This document shows, one piece after another, positions 1 to 8,502 of a stretch of 64,000 bases of DNA. The notes beneath the pieces were generated by a model, which worked only from the letters and a program-made list of their open reading frames with translations, did no database searches and was not told where the DNA came from. Origin of the DNA: Pseudomonas brassicacearum (GTDB taxonomy: Bacteria; Pseudomonadota; Gammaproteobacteria; Pseudomonadales; Pseudomonadaceae); the NCBI RefSeq assembly GCF_000585995.1, contig NZ_CP007410.1, positions 1,639,430-1,703,429 of the forward strand, written 5' to 3'. A program made the position numbers and the translations under genes. How positions within the stretch are numbered: the stretch's first letter is position 1; every line of letters begins with the position of its first letter.

Positions 1-308
1 ACACCCACTACGCTGGACACGCTGGTGATCAACGCGCCGAAAAAGATCAAGCCGAAGTGGCTCAGGACTTGTTCCATCACCACTGGGGTGAAGTGCAGGC
101 CGATACCGATGCCTACCACCCATTGGCCGCATTTACGGCCGCCGGGGATTTCCATCAGTTGCCACGGCGTCAGGCAGCGCACCAGGATGATCGCCAGCAA
201 CGAGCCGACCATCCAGGGCAACGGCCAGCCGATCAGGCTGGCCAGGTAACCGCCGGCCAGACCGACCAGCGGTGTTCCCCACCAATGTCTGAAGGTCGCC
301 TCAGACAT
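1..308 (-). CDS. AbrB-family membrane protein (PF05145 type), partial
   Basis: This is the N-terminal part of a gene running off the left edge. Reading the minus strand from the ATG at 308 gives about 102 residues beginning MSEATFRHWW, followed by hydrophobic segments and a GGRKCGQWVVGIGIGLHF stretch. That pattern is typical of the AbrB or so-called ammonia monooxygenase family of polytopic membrane proteins, which often lie next to tripartite tricarboxylate transporters. The start codon overlaps the tctA stop by 8 bases (ATGTCTGA), so the gene is probably translated together with tctCBA. Its biochemical role is not established. The identification rests on the visible N-terminal half of the domain. 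Confidence 0.75.
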   Translation of the reverse strand, partial: MSEATFRHWWGTPLVGLAGGYLASLIGWPLPWMVGSLLAIILVRCLTPWQLMEIPGGRKCGQWVVGIGIGLHFTPVVMEQVLSHFGLIFFGALITSVSSVVG

Positions 309-1815
309 TGGCCAGGGCGCGACGTTGTGCGGCGCGGCGACGCCAGATCCGCAGCAATGGCATGAACAGCATGATTGCCGTCAGGATCCAGCAACCGAAG
401 GTGATCGGGCTCGACCAGAGGATTTCCAGCGCACCGTTGGAGATCGACAGCGCACGACGCAGGTTCTGCTCCATCAGGCCGCCTAGGATGAAGCCCAGCA
501 GGACCGGCGACAGCGGGAAATCCAGCTTGCGCAGGATGTAGCCGAAGATGCCAATGCCGATCATCAGGAACAGGTCGAACGTCGTGGCATGCACGGCGTA
601 GACGCCGATCCCGGTGATGATCGCAATGACCGGTACCAATGCCCAGTTCGGCACGGCCAGGATGCGGGTGAAGATGCGGATCATCGGGATGTTGAGGATC
701 ACCAGCATGATGTTGGCAACGAACAACGAGGCGATCAGGCCCCAGACGATGTCCGGCTGTTGCTGGAACAGCAGCGGACCCGGCGTGATGTTGTACAGCG
801 ACAATGCGCCGATCATCACCGCCGTGGTGCCCGAGCCGGGAACACCGAGGGTCAGCATCGGCACCAGCGCCCCGCAGGCGGCGCCGCCAATGGCGGTTTC
901 CGGAGCGGCGAGGCCGCGCTTGTCACCCTGGCCGAACTTGCCACTGGCACCGGCGATACGCTTCTCGGTCATGTAGGCCACGGCACTGGCCAGGGTCGCC
1001 CCGGCACCGGGTAACACGCCCATGATGAAACCGAGCACGCCGCAACGCAGGTTCACAGTAAAGACCGATGCCGCTTCCTTGAAGTTGAACATCATCCGCC
1101 CGGTAGCTTCTACCGCTTCCTGGCCGCGATGGGTTTTCTCCAGCAGCAACAGGATTTCACTGATGGAGAACAAACCCAGCACCAGCACGACGAACTGAAT
1201 TCCGTCGGTCAGGTGGATGTTGTCACCGGTGAAACGGTAGACGCCGCTGTTGGCATCGATCCCGACACTGGACAGGAACAGCCCGATCAACGCCGCAATG
1301 AACGTCTTGAGCGGTCGGTCGCCGGCCATGCCGCCCAGGCAGACAATGGCGAACACCATCAGGACGAAATATTCCGCCGGTCCGAAGGCAATCGCCCATT
1401 TGGCCAATAGCGGCGCGAACAGCACCATGCCACAGGTGGCGATGAACGCGCCGATGAACGAACTCCACGCCGACAGCGACAGCGCCACCCCGGCCAAGCC
1501 CTGGCGGGCCATCGGGTAGCCGTCGAGGGTGGTCATCACGGTGGAGGCTTCTCCCGGGATGTTGAGGAGGATCGAGCTGATGCGCCCGCCGTACTCACAA
1601 CCCAGGTACACCGCCGCCAGCAGGATCAGCGCTGATTCAGGCGGCAGGCCGAGGGCGAACGCAATCGGGATCAGCAGCGCCACGCCGTTGATCGGGCCCA
1701 GGCCCGGCAGCAGGCCGACCACAGTGCCGATCAGCGTACCGGTCAACGCGGTGACCAGGTTGTACGGTGTCAGTGCTACGCCAAAACCCTGGCCGAGATA
1801 ATTCAGGGTATCCAT
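301..1815 (-). CDS. tctA: tripartite tricarboxylate transporter, large permease subunit TctA
   Basis: The 504-residue protein is the large membrane subunit of a TTT-family secondary transporter, which takes up citrate-like di- and tricarboxylates using the periplasmic binding protein TctC. It has about a dozen hydrophobic segments and the duplicated family motif, seen as GLLPGLGP near residues 35-41 and GVLPGAGATLA near 266-276. The length is normal for TctA (about 500). It lies one base after tctB and overlaps the downstream abrB-like gene by 8 bases, consistent with one tctCBA-abrB operon. The true substrate cannot be read from the sequence; citrate is inferred from the TctDE neighbours. 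Confidence 0.93.
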   Translation of the reverse strand: MDTLNYLGQGFGVALTPYNLVTALTGTLIGTVVGLLPGLGPINGVALLIPIAFALGLPPESALILLAAVYLGCEYGGRISSILLNIPGEASTVMTTLDGYPMARQGLAGVALSLSAWSSFIGAFIATCGMVLFAPLLAKWAIAFGPAEYFVLMVFAIVCLGGMAGDRPLKTFIAALIGLFLSSVGIDANSGVYRFTGDNIHLTDGIQFVVLVLGLFSISEILLLLEKTHRGQEAVEATGRMMFNFKEAASVFTVNLRCGVLGFIMGVLPGAGATLASAVAYMTEKRIAGASGKFGQGDKRGLAAPETAIGGAACGALVPMLTLGVPGSGTTAVMIGALSLYNITPGPLLFQQQPDIVWGLIASLFVANIMLVILNIPMIRIFTRILAVPNWALVPVIAIITGIGVYAVHATTFDLFLMIGIGIFGYILRKLDFPLSPVLLGFILGGLMEQNLRRALSISNGALEILWSSPITFGCWILTAIMLFMPLLRIWRRRAAQRRALANV

Positions 1816-1816
1816 A

Positions 1817-2278
1817 TCAATTCTCCAGGACGTCGAGCAGGCCCAGGGGCAGCGGCACGTCCATCAGCTTGTCGAACAACAGATAAAGACCGATGGCCAT
1901 CAGGCTGATGATCACCACGCTCGGCACCCAGCGCCCGCCATACAGGCGCGCCATCGGCACGCCGATCAGGATGCTGGCGACAATGAAGCCCAGGGGTTCG
2001 AAGGTCCCGGCGAATACCAGCAGCAGTGCCACGCAGATGCCGATCTTCTGCAGGGTTTCACGGTCCAGTTGCGGGTCTTCGTCGCTGTGCACGATGGGGG
2101 TTGGACGAAACAGCATGTACAGAAGCGCCAACCCCATCAGCCCCAGCATCAGCAGTGGGAAGGCCCGCGGGCCGACCGGTTCGTAGGAAAAGGCTGCCTG
2201 ATACGGCCAGGCCATCAGCGCGAGGCCGACGCAGACCAGTAGCAGCAGCGCAGCAAAGATACGTTGGATAGTGAGCAT
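1817..2278 (-). CDS. tctB: tripartite tricarboxylate transporter, small permease subunit TctB
   Basis: The 153-residue protein has four hydrophobic segments (about residues 5-25, 40-58, 80-100 and 118-140), the layout of the small TctB subunit that pairs with TctA in the inner membrane. An acidic stretch (HSDEDPQLDRE) lies in the central loop, as is common in this family. It sits between tctC (55 bases upstream) and tctA (1 base downstream), the usual order. TctB sequences diverge strongly, so position in the operon supports the call as much as sequence does. Confidence 0.9.
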   Translation of the reverse strand: MLTIQRIFAALLLLVCVGLALMAWPYQAAFSYEPVGPRAFPLLMLGLMGLALLYMLFRPTPIVHSDEDPQLDRETLQKIGICVALLLVFAGTFEPLGFIVASILIGVPMARLYGGRWVPSVVIISLMAIGLYLLFDKLMDVPLPLGLLDVLEN

Positions 2279-2333
2279 GACTAACTCCTGGGCGACGCCG
2301 GTGATGCCAGCGCCGCCGCGAGAACAGAGACGG

Positions 2334-3311
2334 TTACTGGATCAGGCCGAACTCTTTGGCCAGCACCTTGTAATCAGCCACTTGCTTCTTCACGTAGGTG
2401 TCCAGTTCCGGGCCGGTCATGGCAAATGGGAACAGCTCACGCTGGTCACGCAGCTTGGCGAACTCTTCGGAAGCCAGCAGCTTGTCGAACGCGTCTTTCC
2501 ACCAGGCGTAGTCTTCGTCGCTGACTTTTGGCCCAAGGTAGAAGCCACGAACCACCGGCCAGACGATGTCGTAGCCTTGCTCTTTGGCGGTTGGAATGTC
2601 TTTCATCTCCGGCTCGTCGATGCGCTTCTCGGCAAACACGGCCAGCAGGCGCATGTCGCCGCTCTGGATGTGGGGCATGGAGTCGGAAATGTCGGTACTG
2701 CCGACCTGGATGTGGCCGCCGAGCAGCGCGGTGGCGATCTCGCCGCCGCCTTCGAGGGCTACGTAACGCAGGTCGCGCGGGTTGATGCCGGCGGCCTTGG
2801 CGATGAGGGCGGTCTGCATCCAGTCCTGGCTGCCGACGGTGCCGCCGGAACCGATGACCACCGAGCCCGGATCTTTCTTCAGGGCCTGTACCAGATCGTC
2901 GAGGTTCTTGTAGGGCGAATCGCTTTTCACGGCGATGGCGCCATAGCTGGTGCCGACGGCGGCCAGCCAGCGCACGGCGCTTTCATCGAAACGACCGAAC
3001 TTGCCCTGGGCCAGGTTCAGCAACGAGCCGCTGGACCAGGCCACCAATGTGCCGGCGTCGGCCGGACGCTGGGCGACGACTGCGTTGTAGGCCACCGCAC
3101 CGACACCGCCCGGCATGTAGGTGACGCGCATCGGTTTGGTCAGCAGCTTTTGATTGACCAGCGCGCTTTGTGCCAGTTTGCAGGTCAAGTCAAAACCGCC
3201 GCCGGGGGAAGCTGGGGCGATACATTCCGGGCGCTTCGGTTCGGCGAGCAACTGTCCAGCGACCATCAGGCATCCGACAGCCAGGGCTACTTTACGCAGT
3301 GATAGGTTCAT
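2334..3311 (-). CDS. tctC: tripartite tricarboxylate transporter substrate-binding protein TctC
   Basis: This is the periplasmic Bug/TctC-family solute receptor of the transporter. The chosen start is the ATG at 3311, giving 325 residues, because GGAG lies 7 bases before it; an in-frame GTG four codons upstream overlaps that ribosome site. A Sec signal peptide (MNLSLRKVALAVGCLMVAG, cleavage near LLA-EP) is followed by the family pocket signature ASPGGGFDLTCKLAQ. Length matches Bug proteins (about 320). It is the first gene of the minus-strand operon and is divergent from tctDE across a 456-base regulatory region. Confidence 0.92.
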   Translation of the reverse strand: MNLSLRKVALAVGCLMVAGQLLAEPKRPECIAPASPGGGFDLTCKLAQSALVNQKLLTKPMRVTYMPGGVGAVAYNAVVAQRPADAGTLVAWSSGSLLNLAQGKFGRFDESAVRWLAAVGTSYGAIAVKSDSPYKNLDDLVQALKKDPGSVVIGSGGTVGSQDWMQTALIAKAAGINPRDLRYVALEGGGEIATALLGGHIQVGSTDISDSMPHIQSGDMRLLAVFAEKRIDEPEMKDIPTAKEQGYDIVWPVVRGFYLGPKVSDEDYAWWKDAFDKLLASEEFAKLRDQRELFPFAMTGPELDTYVKKQVADYKVLAKEFGLIQ

Positions 3312-3767
3312 TATCGTCTCCACAGGAGTTGTTGTTGTGTGTGGTGCAAATTTGGTGTCGAGGGTTTCCCGGCCTGGTCGTCGCCGATGGCGGACACAGG
3401 TTGTTGCCCAAGGTTTCGGGATTGAAGGCGTAGGAAGACGCTGGACCGAGGAGCGGCGGCATCGGCCACGCGGGTCTGTTTGAAGCGGGAAGGGCGAGCA
3501 GGCATTGGGGCCTGGAGCTGTAGGGAGAGCATTGTGAATACTCCGCTTTATTGTTCTTATTTGGCGAAAACGCTTCGAGGCATTTTTCGTTTGCGATATA
3601 CGTCGCGACGGTCAGCCGAAGCTGTCCGTATCTGGACTCTAACTGCTCAACCTTTCGCTAACCTTTCAGTAGGCTTTCATGATTCTTTTGCCTTCACAGC
3701 GGCGGACTCGGCTGTAAACTCCGCGCCAAAGAATGGCGCCGACCATCCCTGAATCGAGGAAAAATCC
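3312..3767. promoter_or_regulatory. divergent tctC / tctD intergenic region
   Basis: These 456 bases separate the divergent transporter and two-component genes and hold no convincing gene. The stretch from about 3540 to 3680 is AT-richer than its surroundings. The only clear regulatory structure is the run of tandem 11-base repeats at 3649-3681. An OpdH-type porin gene, found at this place in P. aeruginosa, is absent. Confidence 0.6.
3649..3681 (+). promoter_or_regulatory. three tandem 11-bp repeats, candidate TctD operator
   Basis: AACCTTTCGCT (3649-3659), AACCTTTCAGT (3660-3670) and AGGCTTTCATG (3671-3681) lie end to end and share the core CTTTC at the same phase. OmpR/PhoB-type regulators commonly bind direct repeats spaced 11 bases apart, and TctD is such a regulator encoded 87 bases downstream. 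Assigning the site to TctD is inference. Confidence 0.45.
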
Positions 3768-4439
3768 ATGCGTGTTCTGCTCGTCGAAGACCATCTGCAG
3801 CTCGCCGAAAGTGTTGCCCAGGCGCTCAAGAGCACCGGTTTGACCGTGGATGTGCTGCACGATGGGGTGGCGGCCGACCTGGCCTTGAGCAGTGAGGAGT
3901 ACGCCGTGGCAATCCTCGATGTTGGGTTGCCGCGCATGGATGGCTTCGAGGTGCTGGCGCGCTTGCGCTCGCGAGGCAAGACCCTGCCGGTGTTGATGCT
4001 GACCGCTCGCAGCGACGTCAAGGACCGGGTCCATGGGCTGAACCTCGGCGCCGACGATTACCTGGCCAAGCCCTTCGAACTCACCGAGCTTGAAGCGCGG
4101 GTCAAGGCGTTGCTGCGTCGTAGCGTGTTGGGCGGTGAACGCCAGCAGCGCTGTGGTGGGCTGGTCTATGACCTGGACACCCGTCGTTTCACCCTCGACG
4201 ACGAACTGCTGACCCTGACGTCCCGTGAGCAGGCCGTGCTGGAGGCGTTGATTGCCCGGCCCGGTCGGGTGATGAGCAAGGAGCAAGTGGCGGCCCAGGT
4301 GTTCGGCCTGGACGAAGAGGCCAGCCCCGACGCCATCGAAATCTACATCCACCGCCTGCGCAAGAAGCTCGATGGCCATGCCGTGGCGATCGTGACATTC
4401 CGAGGCCTGGGCTACCTGCTGGAAAACCGCGATGCATAA
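3768..4439 (+). CDS. tctD: OmpR-family response regulator TctD
   Basis: The 223-residue protein has an N-terminal receiver domain (about 1-115) with the acidic pair E7/D8, phosphoacceptor D51 (AILDVGLPRMDGF), T79 and K101. A C-terminal winged-helix DNA-binding domain follows (about 125-220; IEIYIHRLRKKLDGH and FRGLGYLLE). It probably activates the divergent tctCBA operon in response to tricarboxylates, as described for TctD in Salmonella and Pseudomonas. It overlaps the kinase gene tctE by 8 bases, indicating translational coupling. A GAGGA ribosome site (3757-3761) stands 6 bases before the ATG. Confidence 0.93.
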   Translation: MRVLLVEDHLQLAESVAQALKSTGLTVDVLHDGVAADLALSSEEYAVAILDVGLPRMDGFEVLARLRSRGKTLPVLMLTARSDVKDRVHGLNLGADDYLAKPFELTELEARVKALLRRSVLGGERQQRCGGLVYDLDTRRFTLDDELLTLTSREQAVLEALIARPGRVMSKEQVAAQVFGLDEEASPDAIEIYIHRLRKKLDGHAVAIVTFRGLGYLLENRDA

Positions 4440-5823
4440 GCCCGACAGCCTGCGTTGGCGGCTGCTGCGCAACCTGGCATTGCTGCTGGTGGTGCTGATG
4501 CTCGCCAGCGGTCTGAGTGCCTACTGGAACGGTCGCGAGGCCGCGGATACCGCCTACGACCGTACCCTGCTGGCCTCGGCCCGGACCATTGCCGCCGGTC
4601 TTTCGCAACGCGACGGCAGTCTCAGTGCGGATGTGCCTTACGTGGCCCTGGATACCTTCGCCTACGACAGTGCCGGGCGCATTTATTACCAGGTCAATGA
4701 TATTAATCAGAAGTTGATTTCCGGCTACGAAAACCTGCCTGGCCCTCCGCCCGGCACGCCGCGCACGGACGATTACCCGGCCCTGGCCCGCTTCTATAAC
4801 GCTCGTTATCAGGGCCAGACCGTGCGGGTGGTCAGCCTGCTCAAGGCGGTGAGCGAGCCGGAGATGAACGGCATGGCGGAAATTCGCGTGGCTGAAACCG
4901 AAGAGGCGCGGGTCAGCATGGCCCGTAGCCTGGCGGCCGACACTTTGTTGCGCCTGGGCATGCTGGCCGTGGGGGCGCTGTTGTTGGTGTGGTTTGCGGT
5001 CAGTGCCGCGCTGCGCCCGCTGGAGCGCTTGCGCACGGCGGTGGAAGAGCGCCAGTCGGACGACCTGCGACCATTGCCGCTGGTGGAAGTCCAGCATGAG
5101 CTTTGGCCACTGGTGCGCGCGCTCAACCATTTCACTGAGCGTCTGCGTGGGCAATTCGAACGCCAGGCGCAATTCATTGCCGATGCCGCCCATGAACTGC
5201 GCACCCCCCTGGCCGCCCTCAAGGCGCGCCTTGAGCTGGGCCTGCGCGCCAGTGAGCCGGCGACCTGGCGTGAAACCCTGGAAACCGCGGCCCAAGGTAC
5301 CGACCGGCTGACCCACCTGGCGAATCAGCTGCTGTCTCTGGCGCGCGTGGAAAACGGCGCCCGGGCCATTGCCGAGGGCGGTGCCCAGTTGCTTGATCTC
5401 AGCCAATTGGCCCGGGAGTTGGGCATGGCCATGGCCCCGCTGGCCCATGCCCGAGGCGTAGCGTTGGCCCTGGAAGCCGACGAGCCAGTGTGGCTGCGGG
5501 GTGAACCGACCTTGTTGAACGAGCTCTTGAGCAATCTGGTGGACAACGCCCTGGCCCATACGCCGCAAGGCGGTAATGTGATCCTGCGGGTCACGGCGCC
5601 GGCGGTGCTGGAGGTGGAGGACGATGGCCCCGGCATTCCGCTGCATGAGCGGGACCGAGTGTTCGAGCGCTTCTATCGACGCAACCAGCAAGTGGCCGGT
5701 TCAGGCCTGGGATTGGCGATTGTGGGCGAAATCTGCCGTGCCCACTTGGCGCAGATTACCCTGCATGACGGGCAGGAGCGTGGGTTGAAGGTGCGGGTGA
5801 GTTTTATCCCGGGTTCAGATTAA
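4432..5823 (+). CDS. tctE: sensor histidine kinase TctE
   Basis: This 463-residue inner-membrane kinase is the partner of TctD. It has TM1 (about 13-30), a periplasmic sensor region of about 140 residues, TM2 (about 173-195) and a HAMP-like linker. The dimerisation and phosphoacceptor box is FIADAAHELRTPLAAL with H254. The ATPase core has an N box (LVDNALAHTP), a G1 box (DDGPGIP), an F box (FERFYRR) and a G2 box (GSGLGLAIV). The periplasmic part has the two-transmembrane layout of the 2CSK N-terminal domain that binds tricarboxylates in TctE. All catalytic motifs are present, so the protein should be active. Confidence 0.92.
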   Translation: MHKPDSLRWRLLRNLALLLVVLMLASGLSAYWNGREAADTAYDRTLLASARTIAAGLSQRDGSLSADVPYVALDTFAYDSAGRIYYQVNDINQKLISGYENLPGPPPGTPRTDDYPALARFYNARYQGQTVRVVSLLKAVSEPEMNGMAEIRVAETEEARVSMARSLAADTLLRLGMLAVGALLLVWFAVSAALRPLERLRTAVEERQSDDLRPLPLVEVQHELWPLVRALNHFTERLRGQFERQAQFIADAAHELRTPLAALKARLELGLRASEPATWRETLETAAQGTDRLTHLANQLLSLARVENGARAIAEGGAQLLDLSQLARELGMAMAPLAHARGVALALEADEPVWLRGEPTLLNELLSNLVDNALAHTPQGGNVILRVTAPAVLEVEDDGPGIPLHERDRVFERFYRRNQQVAGSGLGLAIVGEICRAHLAQITLHDGQERGLKVRVSFIPGSD

Positions 5824-5863
5824 GCCAAGGTCAGGCCTGACTTGAGTTGGTTGGCTGACCTGC

Positions 5864-6685
5864 TTAATAAAACATCGACCGCGCTTCTTCGATATCCACG
5901 CACCGGGCCCTGTTGTCCGGGTCGATGCCCAGCTTCTTGAAGGCCGGAACCGCGAACACATCAATTTTGCTGAGGGGGTGGTCGGTGTCCTTGTAGCAAT
6001 ACAGCGCAGCGATCTGCACCAGGTCGATATAATCGATTTGCTTCGAATCCCGGGTGAAATCCAGATACAGCCCCGGCAGTTTCACCAGCCTCTCCGGAAA
6101 CTCCCAGACGCTGAGCAATTTGTCTCCCAGCACCGGGTGAATCGTTTCGATGACGTGGTTAAGGCTGACCGGATCCGACAGCAATTCGTTGTTGTCCTGT
6201 GCATAAGTCAGGATCGGCAGCACGCCAATCTGGTGCACCAGCCCGCCCAGCGCCGCCTGATCAGGCTTGAGCTGCGTATAACCACGACACAACGCATAGC
6301 TGACGCCGGCAATCTCCAGGCTTTTGAGCCAGACTTCGCGCATCTTTTGTTCCACCACCTCGGAGCGGGCGTGGAATATCTGTTCCATGACCAGGCCAAT
6401 GGCCAGGTTGCTGCTGTAGTTGACCCCCAGCCGGGTAATGGCCGTGTGCAGGTCCGTGACCTCTTGGGTGGCGCGCAGCAGTGGGCTGTTGACCACTTTT
6501 ATCAGGCGAGCCGAGAGGGCCGTGTCGCGGCCGATCACTTTGCTCAGGTTGCTGACGCTGATTTCCGGGTCTTCGGCGGCCCGGCGAATCTGCAGGGCCA
6601 CTTCCGGTAATGTTGGCAGAACCAGGTCATCGTTATCGATGGCCTGTACCAAATCCCGTTGGACCTTATCCGCCAAATCGCTCAT
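5864..6685 (-). CDS. HDOD domain-containing protein
   Basis: The 273-residue cytoplasmic protein consists of one HDOD domain (about 15-215), recognised from LPTLPEVALQIRRAAEDPEISVS-like text at the start and the SARLIKVVNSPLLR segment. HDOD proteins are degenerate relatives of HD-GYP phosphodiesterases without the metal-binding His-Asp pair. They generally act as signalling or scaffold proteins, for example in chemotaxis or twitching. It is convergent with tctE and stands alone 35 bases downstream of ygfZ on the same strand. A specific role is not evident. Confidence 0.85.
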   Translation of the reverse strand: MSDLADKVQRDLVQAIDNDDLVLPTLPEVALQIRRAAEDPEISVSNLSKVIGRDTALSARLIKVVNSPLLRATQEVTDLHTAITRLGVNYSSNLAIGLVMEQIFHARSEVVEQKMREVWLKSLEIAGVSYALCRGYTQLKPDQAALGGLVHQIGVLPILTYAQDNNELLSDPVSLNHVIETIHPVLGDKLLSVWEFPERLVKLPGLYLDFTRDSKQIDYIDLVQIAALYCYKDTDHPLSKIDVFAVPAFKKLGIDPDNRARCVDIEEARSMFY

Positions 6686-6720
6686 TTCGGTTCTCTAGGG
6701 TGTTGCGACAAATGCTGCGA

Positions 6721-7662
6721 TCAGCGCTGGATTTCGCGGTCACGGTCCAGCTCGTAAGGCAAGTCCAGCAACTGCAAGCCCGGGCCTTCCAAAGCACCGA
6801 GGTGAAGATTGCCATCTTCTGCTGCTTCGGCCTGTAACACCGCCAGCAGTTCAATGTTTCGCTCGGCACGAGCGGCAATCACCACTTCGCCGATGGAACT
6901 GCCGTGAGTGGGGGAAAACAGCGCGGTGCCGGGTTCCGGCAGTTCGCTGGCGTCCAGCTGCAGGCGATACAGGCGCCGCTTGAGCTTGCCCAGGTATTGC
7001 ATGCGGGCGACGATTTCCTGACCGGTGTAGCAACCTTTCTTGAAACTCACGCCGCCGACGGCCTGCAGGTTGAGCATCTGCGGGATGAACAGTTCGCGAG
7101 TGGCCGGCATGACCTGGCCGATCCCGGCACGGACCTGGCCCAGCAGCCATTGGTTCAGGTCCGCCTCGGTCAATGCTGCCCCGAGCCTGGATTTCAGTGT
7201 ATCTGCCTGCTCGGCGGGGGCCCACAGCTCGGCGCGGCCGGGAGAAACGCGGATAGCGATCAAGGATTCATGGCGAGTGACGCTGTCGGTGTCGACCGGC
7301 AGTTCGAGGCCCAGGTCGGTCAGCGCCTTGTCAGCGTTTTCCACGCCGAAACGAACCCAGGCCGCACTTTCATCGGTGAGCTTGGATTTGGAGAACACCG
7401 CATATTTTTTCAGGTCCGCCAGTTGCGGTTCAAGCAATGGGGTGGCCATGGCCATCAGCACACCATCGCCTTCGAGCAGGATGCGGAAACTCGATTGCAT
7501 CCGGCCTTTCTGGGTGCAGCGGGCGCCGAGGCTGGCCTGGCTGTCGCTCAAGTAGTTGAGGTTGCAGGTCAATTGACCTTGCAGGAATTTGCTGGCATCC
7601 ACGCCGCGGACCGCGAGAACGCCTTCGTGGGACAGGGTGCAGAAAAAAGCGGAATCAGCCAT
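6721..7662 (-). CDS. ygfZ: folate-binding protein YgfZ
   Basis: The 313-residue protein belongs to the GcvT-like YgfZ/GCV_T family, which uses tetrahydrofolate to help maintain or repair Fe-S enzymes such as MiaB. The signature KGCYTGQEIVARMQYLGK, containing the conserved cysteine, is present in the C-terminal half. The N-terminal segment VRGVDASKFLQGQLTCNL matches the family pattern. It is divergent from sdhE, a neighbourhood seen in many gammaproteobacteria (ygfZ next to ygfY/ygfX) and consistent with Fe-S and flavoenzyme maturation. Confidence 0.93.
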   Translation of the reverse strand: MADSAFFCTLSHEGVLAVRGVDASKFLQGQLTCNLNYLSDSQASLGARCTQKGRMQSSFRILLEGDGVLMAMATPLLEPQLADLKKYAVFSKSKLTDESAAWVRFGVENADKALTDLGLELPVDTDSVTRHESLIAIRVSPGRAELWAPAEQADTLKSRLGAALTEADLNQWLLGQVRAGIGQVMPATRELFIPQMLNLQAVGGVSFKKGCYTGQEIVARMQYLGKLKRRLYRLQLDASELPEPGTALFSPTHGSSIGEVVIAARAERNIELLAVLQAEAAEDGNLHLGALEGPGLQLLDLPYELDRDREIQR

Positions 7663-7811
7663 GGGTCATCGCAGGGTAAATAGTCTGGTGGACATCATAA
7701 GGGGGCGCCCTTGAAATGGGTAGTTCACAAAGGATCGATGGTGCCCGACCAAAGCGGTCTGTCGCGCTGCGGCGGGGCCTGTATACTTGCGCTCTATTTG
7801 AGGAGCGCTCC

Positions 7812-8066
7812 ATGGTCGAAGATGTTGAACTGAATCGCCTCTACTGGCACAGCCGCCGCGGCATGCTTGAGCTGGACGTGTTGCTGGTGCCTTTCGTGAA
7901 AGAGGTCTATCCCCATCTTAATGAAGTGGACCGTGCTTGCTACGTTCGTCTGCTCGAGTGCGAGGATCAGGACATGTTTGGCTGGTTCATGGAACGCAGC
8001 GAATCCGAAGACCCAGAGTTGCAGCGCATGGTTCGGATGATTCTGGACCGTGTCCAACCCAAGTAG
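7812..8066 (+). CDS. sdhE: FAD assembly factor SdhE
   Basis: The 84-residue protein is the YgfY/Sdh5-family factor that promotes covalent flavinylation of succinate dehydrogenase SdhA and fumarate reductase. It carries the family motif RRGMLELD near residues 15-22 and [14 protein letters not shown] in the centre. The start is the ATG at 7812, preceded 6 bases upstream by AGGAG (7801-7805). A longer in-frame extension from 7716 lacks homology. Its 3' end overlaps the ygfX-like gene by 17 bases. Confidence 0.94.
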   Translation: MVEDVELNRLYWHSRRGMLELDVLLVPFVKEVYPHLNEVDRACYVRLLECEDQDMFGWFMERSESEDPELQRMVRMILDRVQPK

Positions 8067-8502
8067 TCGCTTCGAATGCCGCTGGCAGGCCTGCGGGCAA
8101 CTGCTGGCGGCCTATCTCCTGGCCCAGGTGTTCGCCTTGGCTTCGTTGTTCCTGTTGTCTGTCCCGTTCTGGTTCACGGCGCTTGGCGTTGCGCTGTGCC
8201 TGGCTCATGGCGCCTGGACGATACCGCGACATCTCTTGCTGACTCATCCCCGGGCCTTCTGCGGTTTGCGTCGTGATGCCGGTGGCTGGCAGCTCTGGAG
8301 CAAAGCCGATGGCTGGCGGCCGGCGCAGTTGCGCCCTGACAGCCTGGCACTGCCGGTGATCGTCGTGCTGCGTTTTCGCCTGCCGGGGGAGCGGCGGATC
8401 CGGTCGCTGTGCGTGCCCCGCAACGCGCTGGCGCCGGATGAGCATCGGCGCCTGCGGGTGCGGCTCAAGTTCAGTCGGCGTAGGTGGGCGGCACCAGGAT
8501 AG
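8050..8502 (+). CDS. YgfX/CptA-family membrane protein
   Basis: The 150-residue protein starts at a GTG inside the end of sdhE. Two hydrophobic segments near residues 15-35 and 38-58 are followed by a basic cytoplasmic tail rich in Arg. Size, topology and linkage match YgfX (also called CptA), described in E. coli as the toxin partner of YgfY/SdhE acting on MreB and FtsZ; that toxin role is disputed. The gene is convergent with nadB and the two 3' ends overlap by 32 bases. Family assignment is by topology and position more than by motif. Confidence 0.75.
   Translation: MSNPSSRFECRWQACGQLLAAYLLAQVFALASLFLLSVPFWFTALGVALCLAHGAWTIPRHLLLTHPRAFCGLRRDAGGWQLWSKADGWRPAQLRPDSLALPVIVVLRFRLPGERRIRSLCVPRNALAPDEHRRLRVRLKFSRRRWAAPG

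Noticed and set aside
4189..5691. 500-residue ORF antisense to tctD/tctE
   Set aside because: It overlaps two confirmed two-component genes and has a low-complexity, Gln/Arg/Gly-rich sequence with no recognisable domain.
5824..5863. Possible terminator between tctE and the HDOD gene (palindrome GTCAGGCCTGAC)
   Set aside because: The palindrome has no loop or U-tract, so it cannot be called a terminator.
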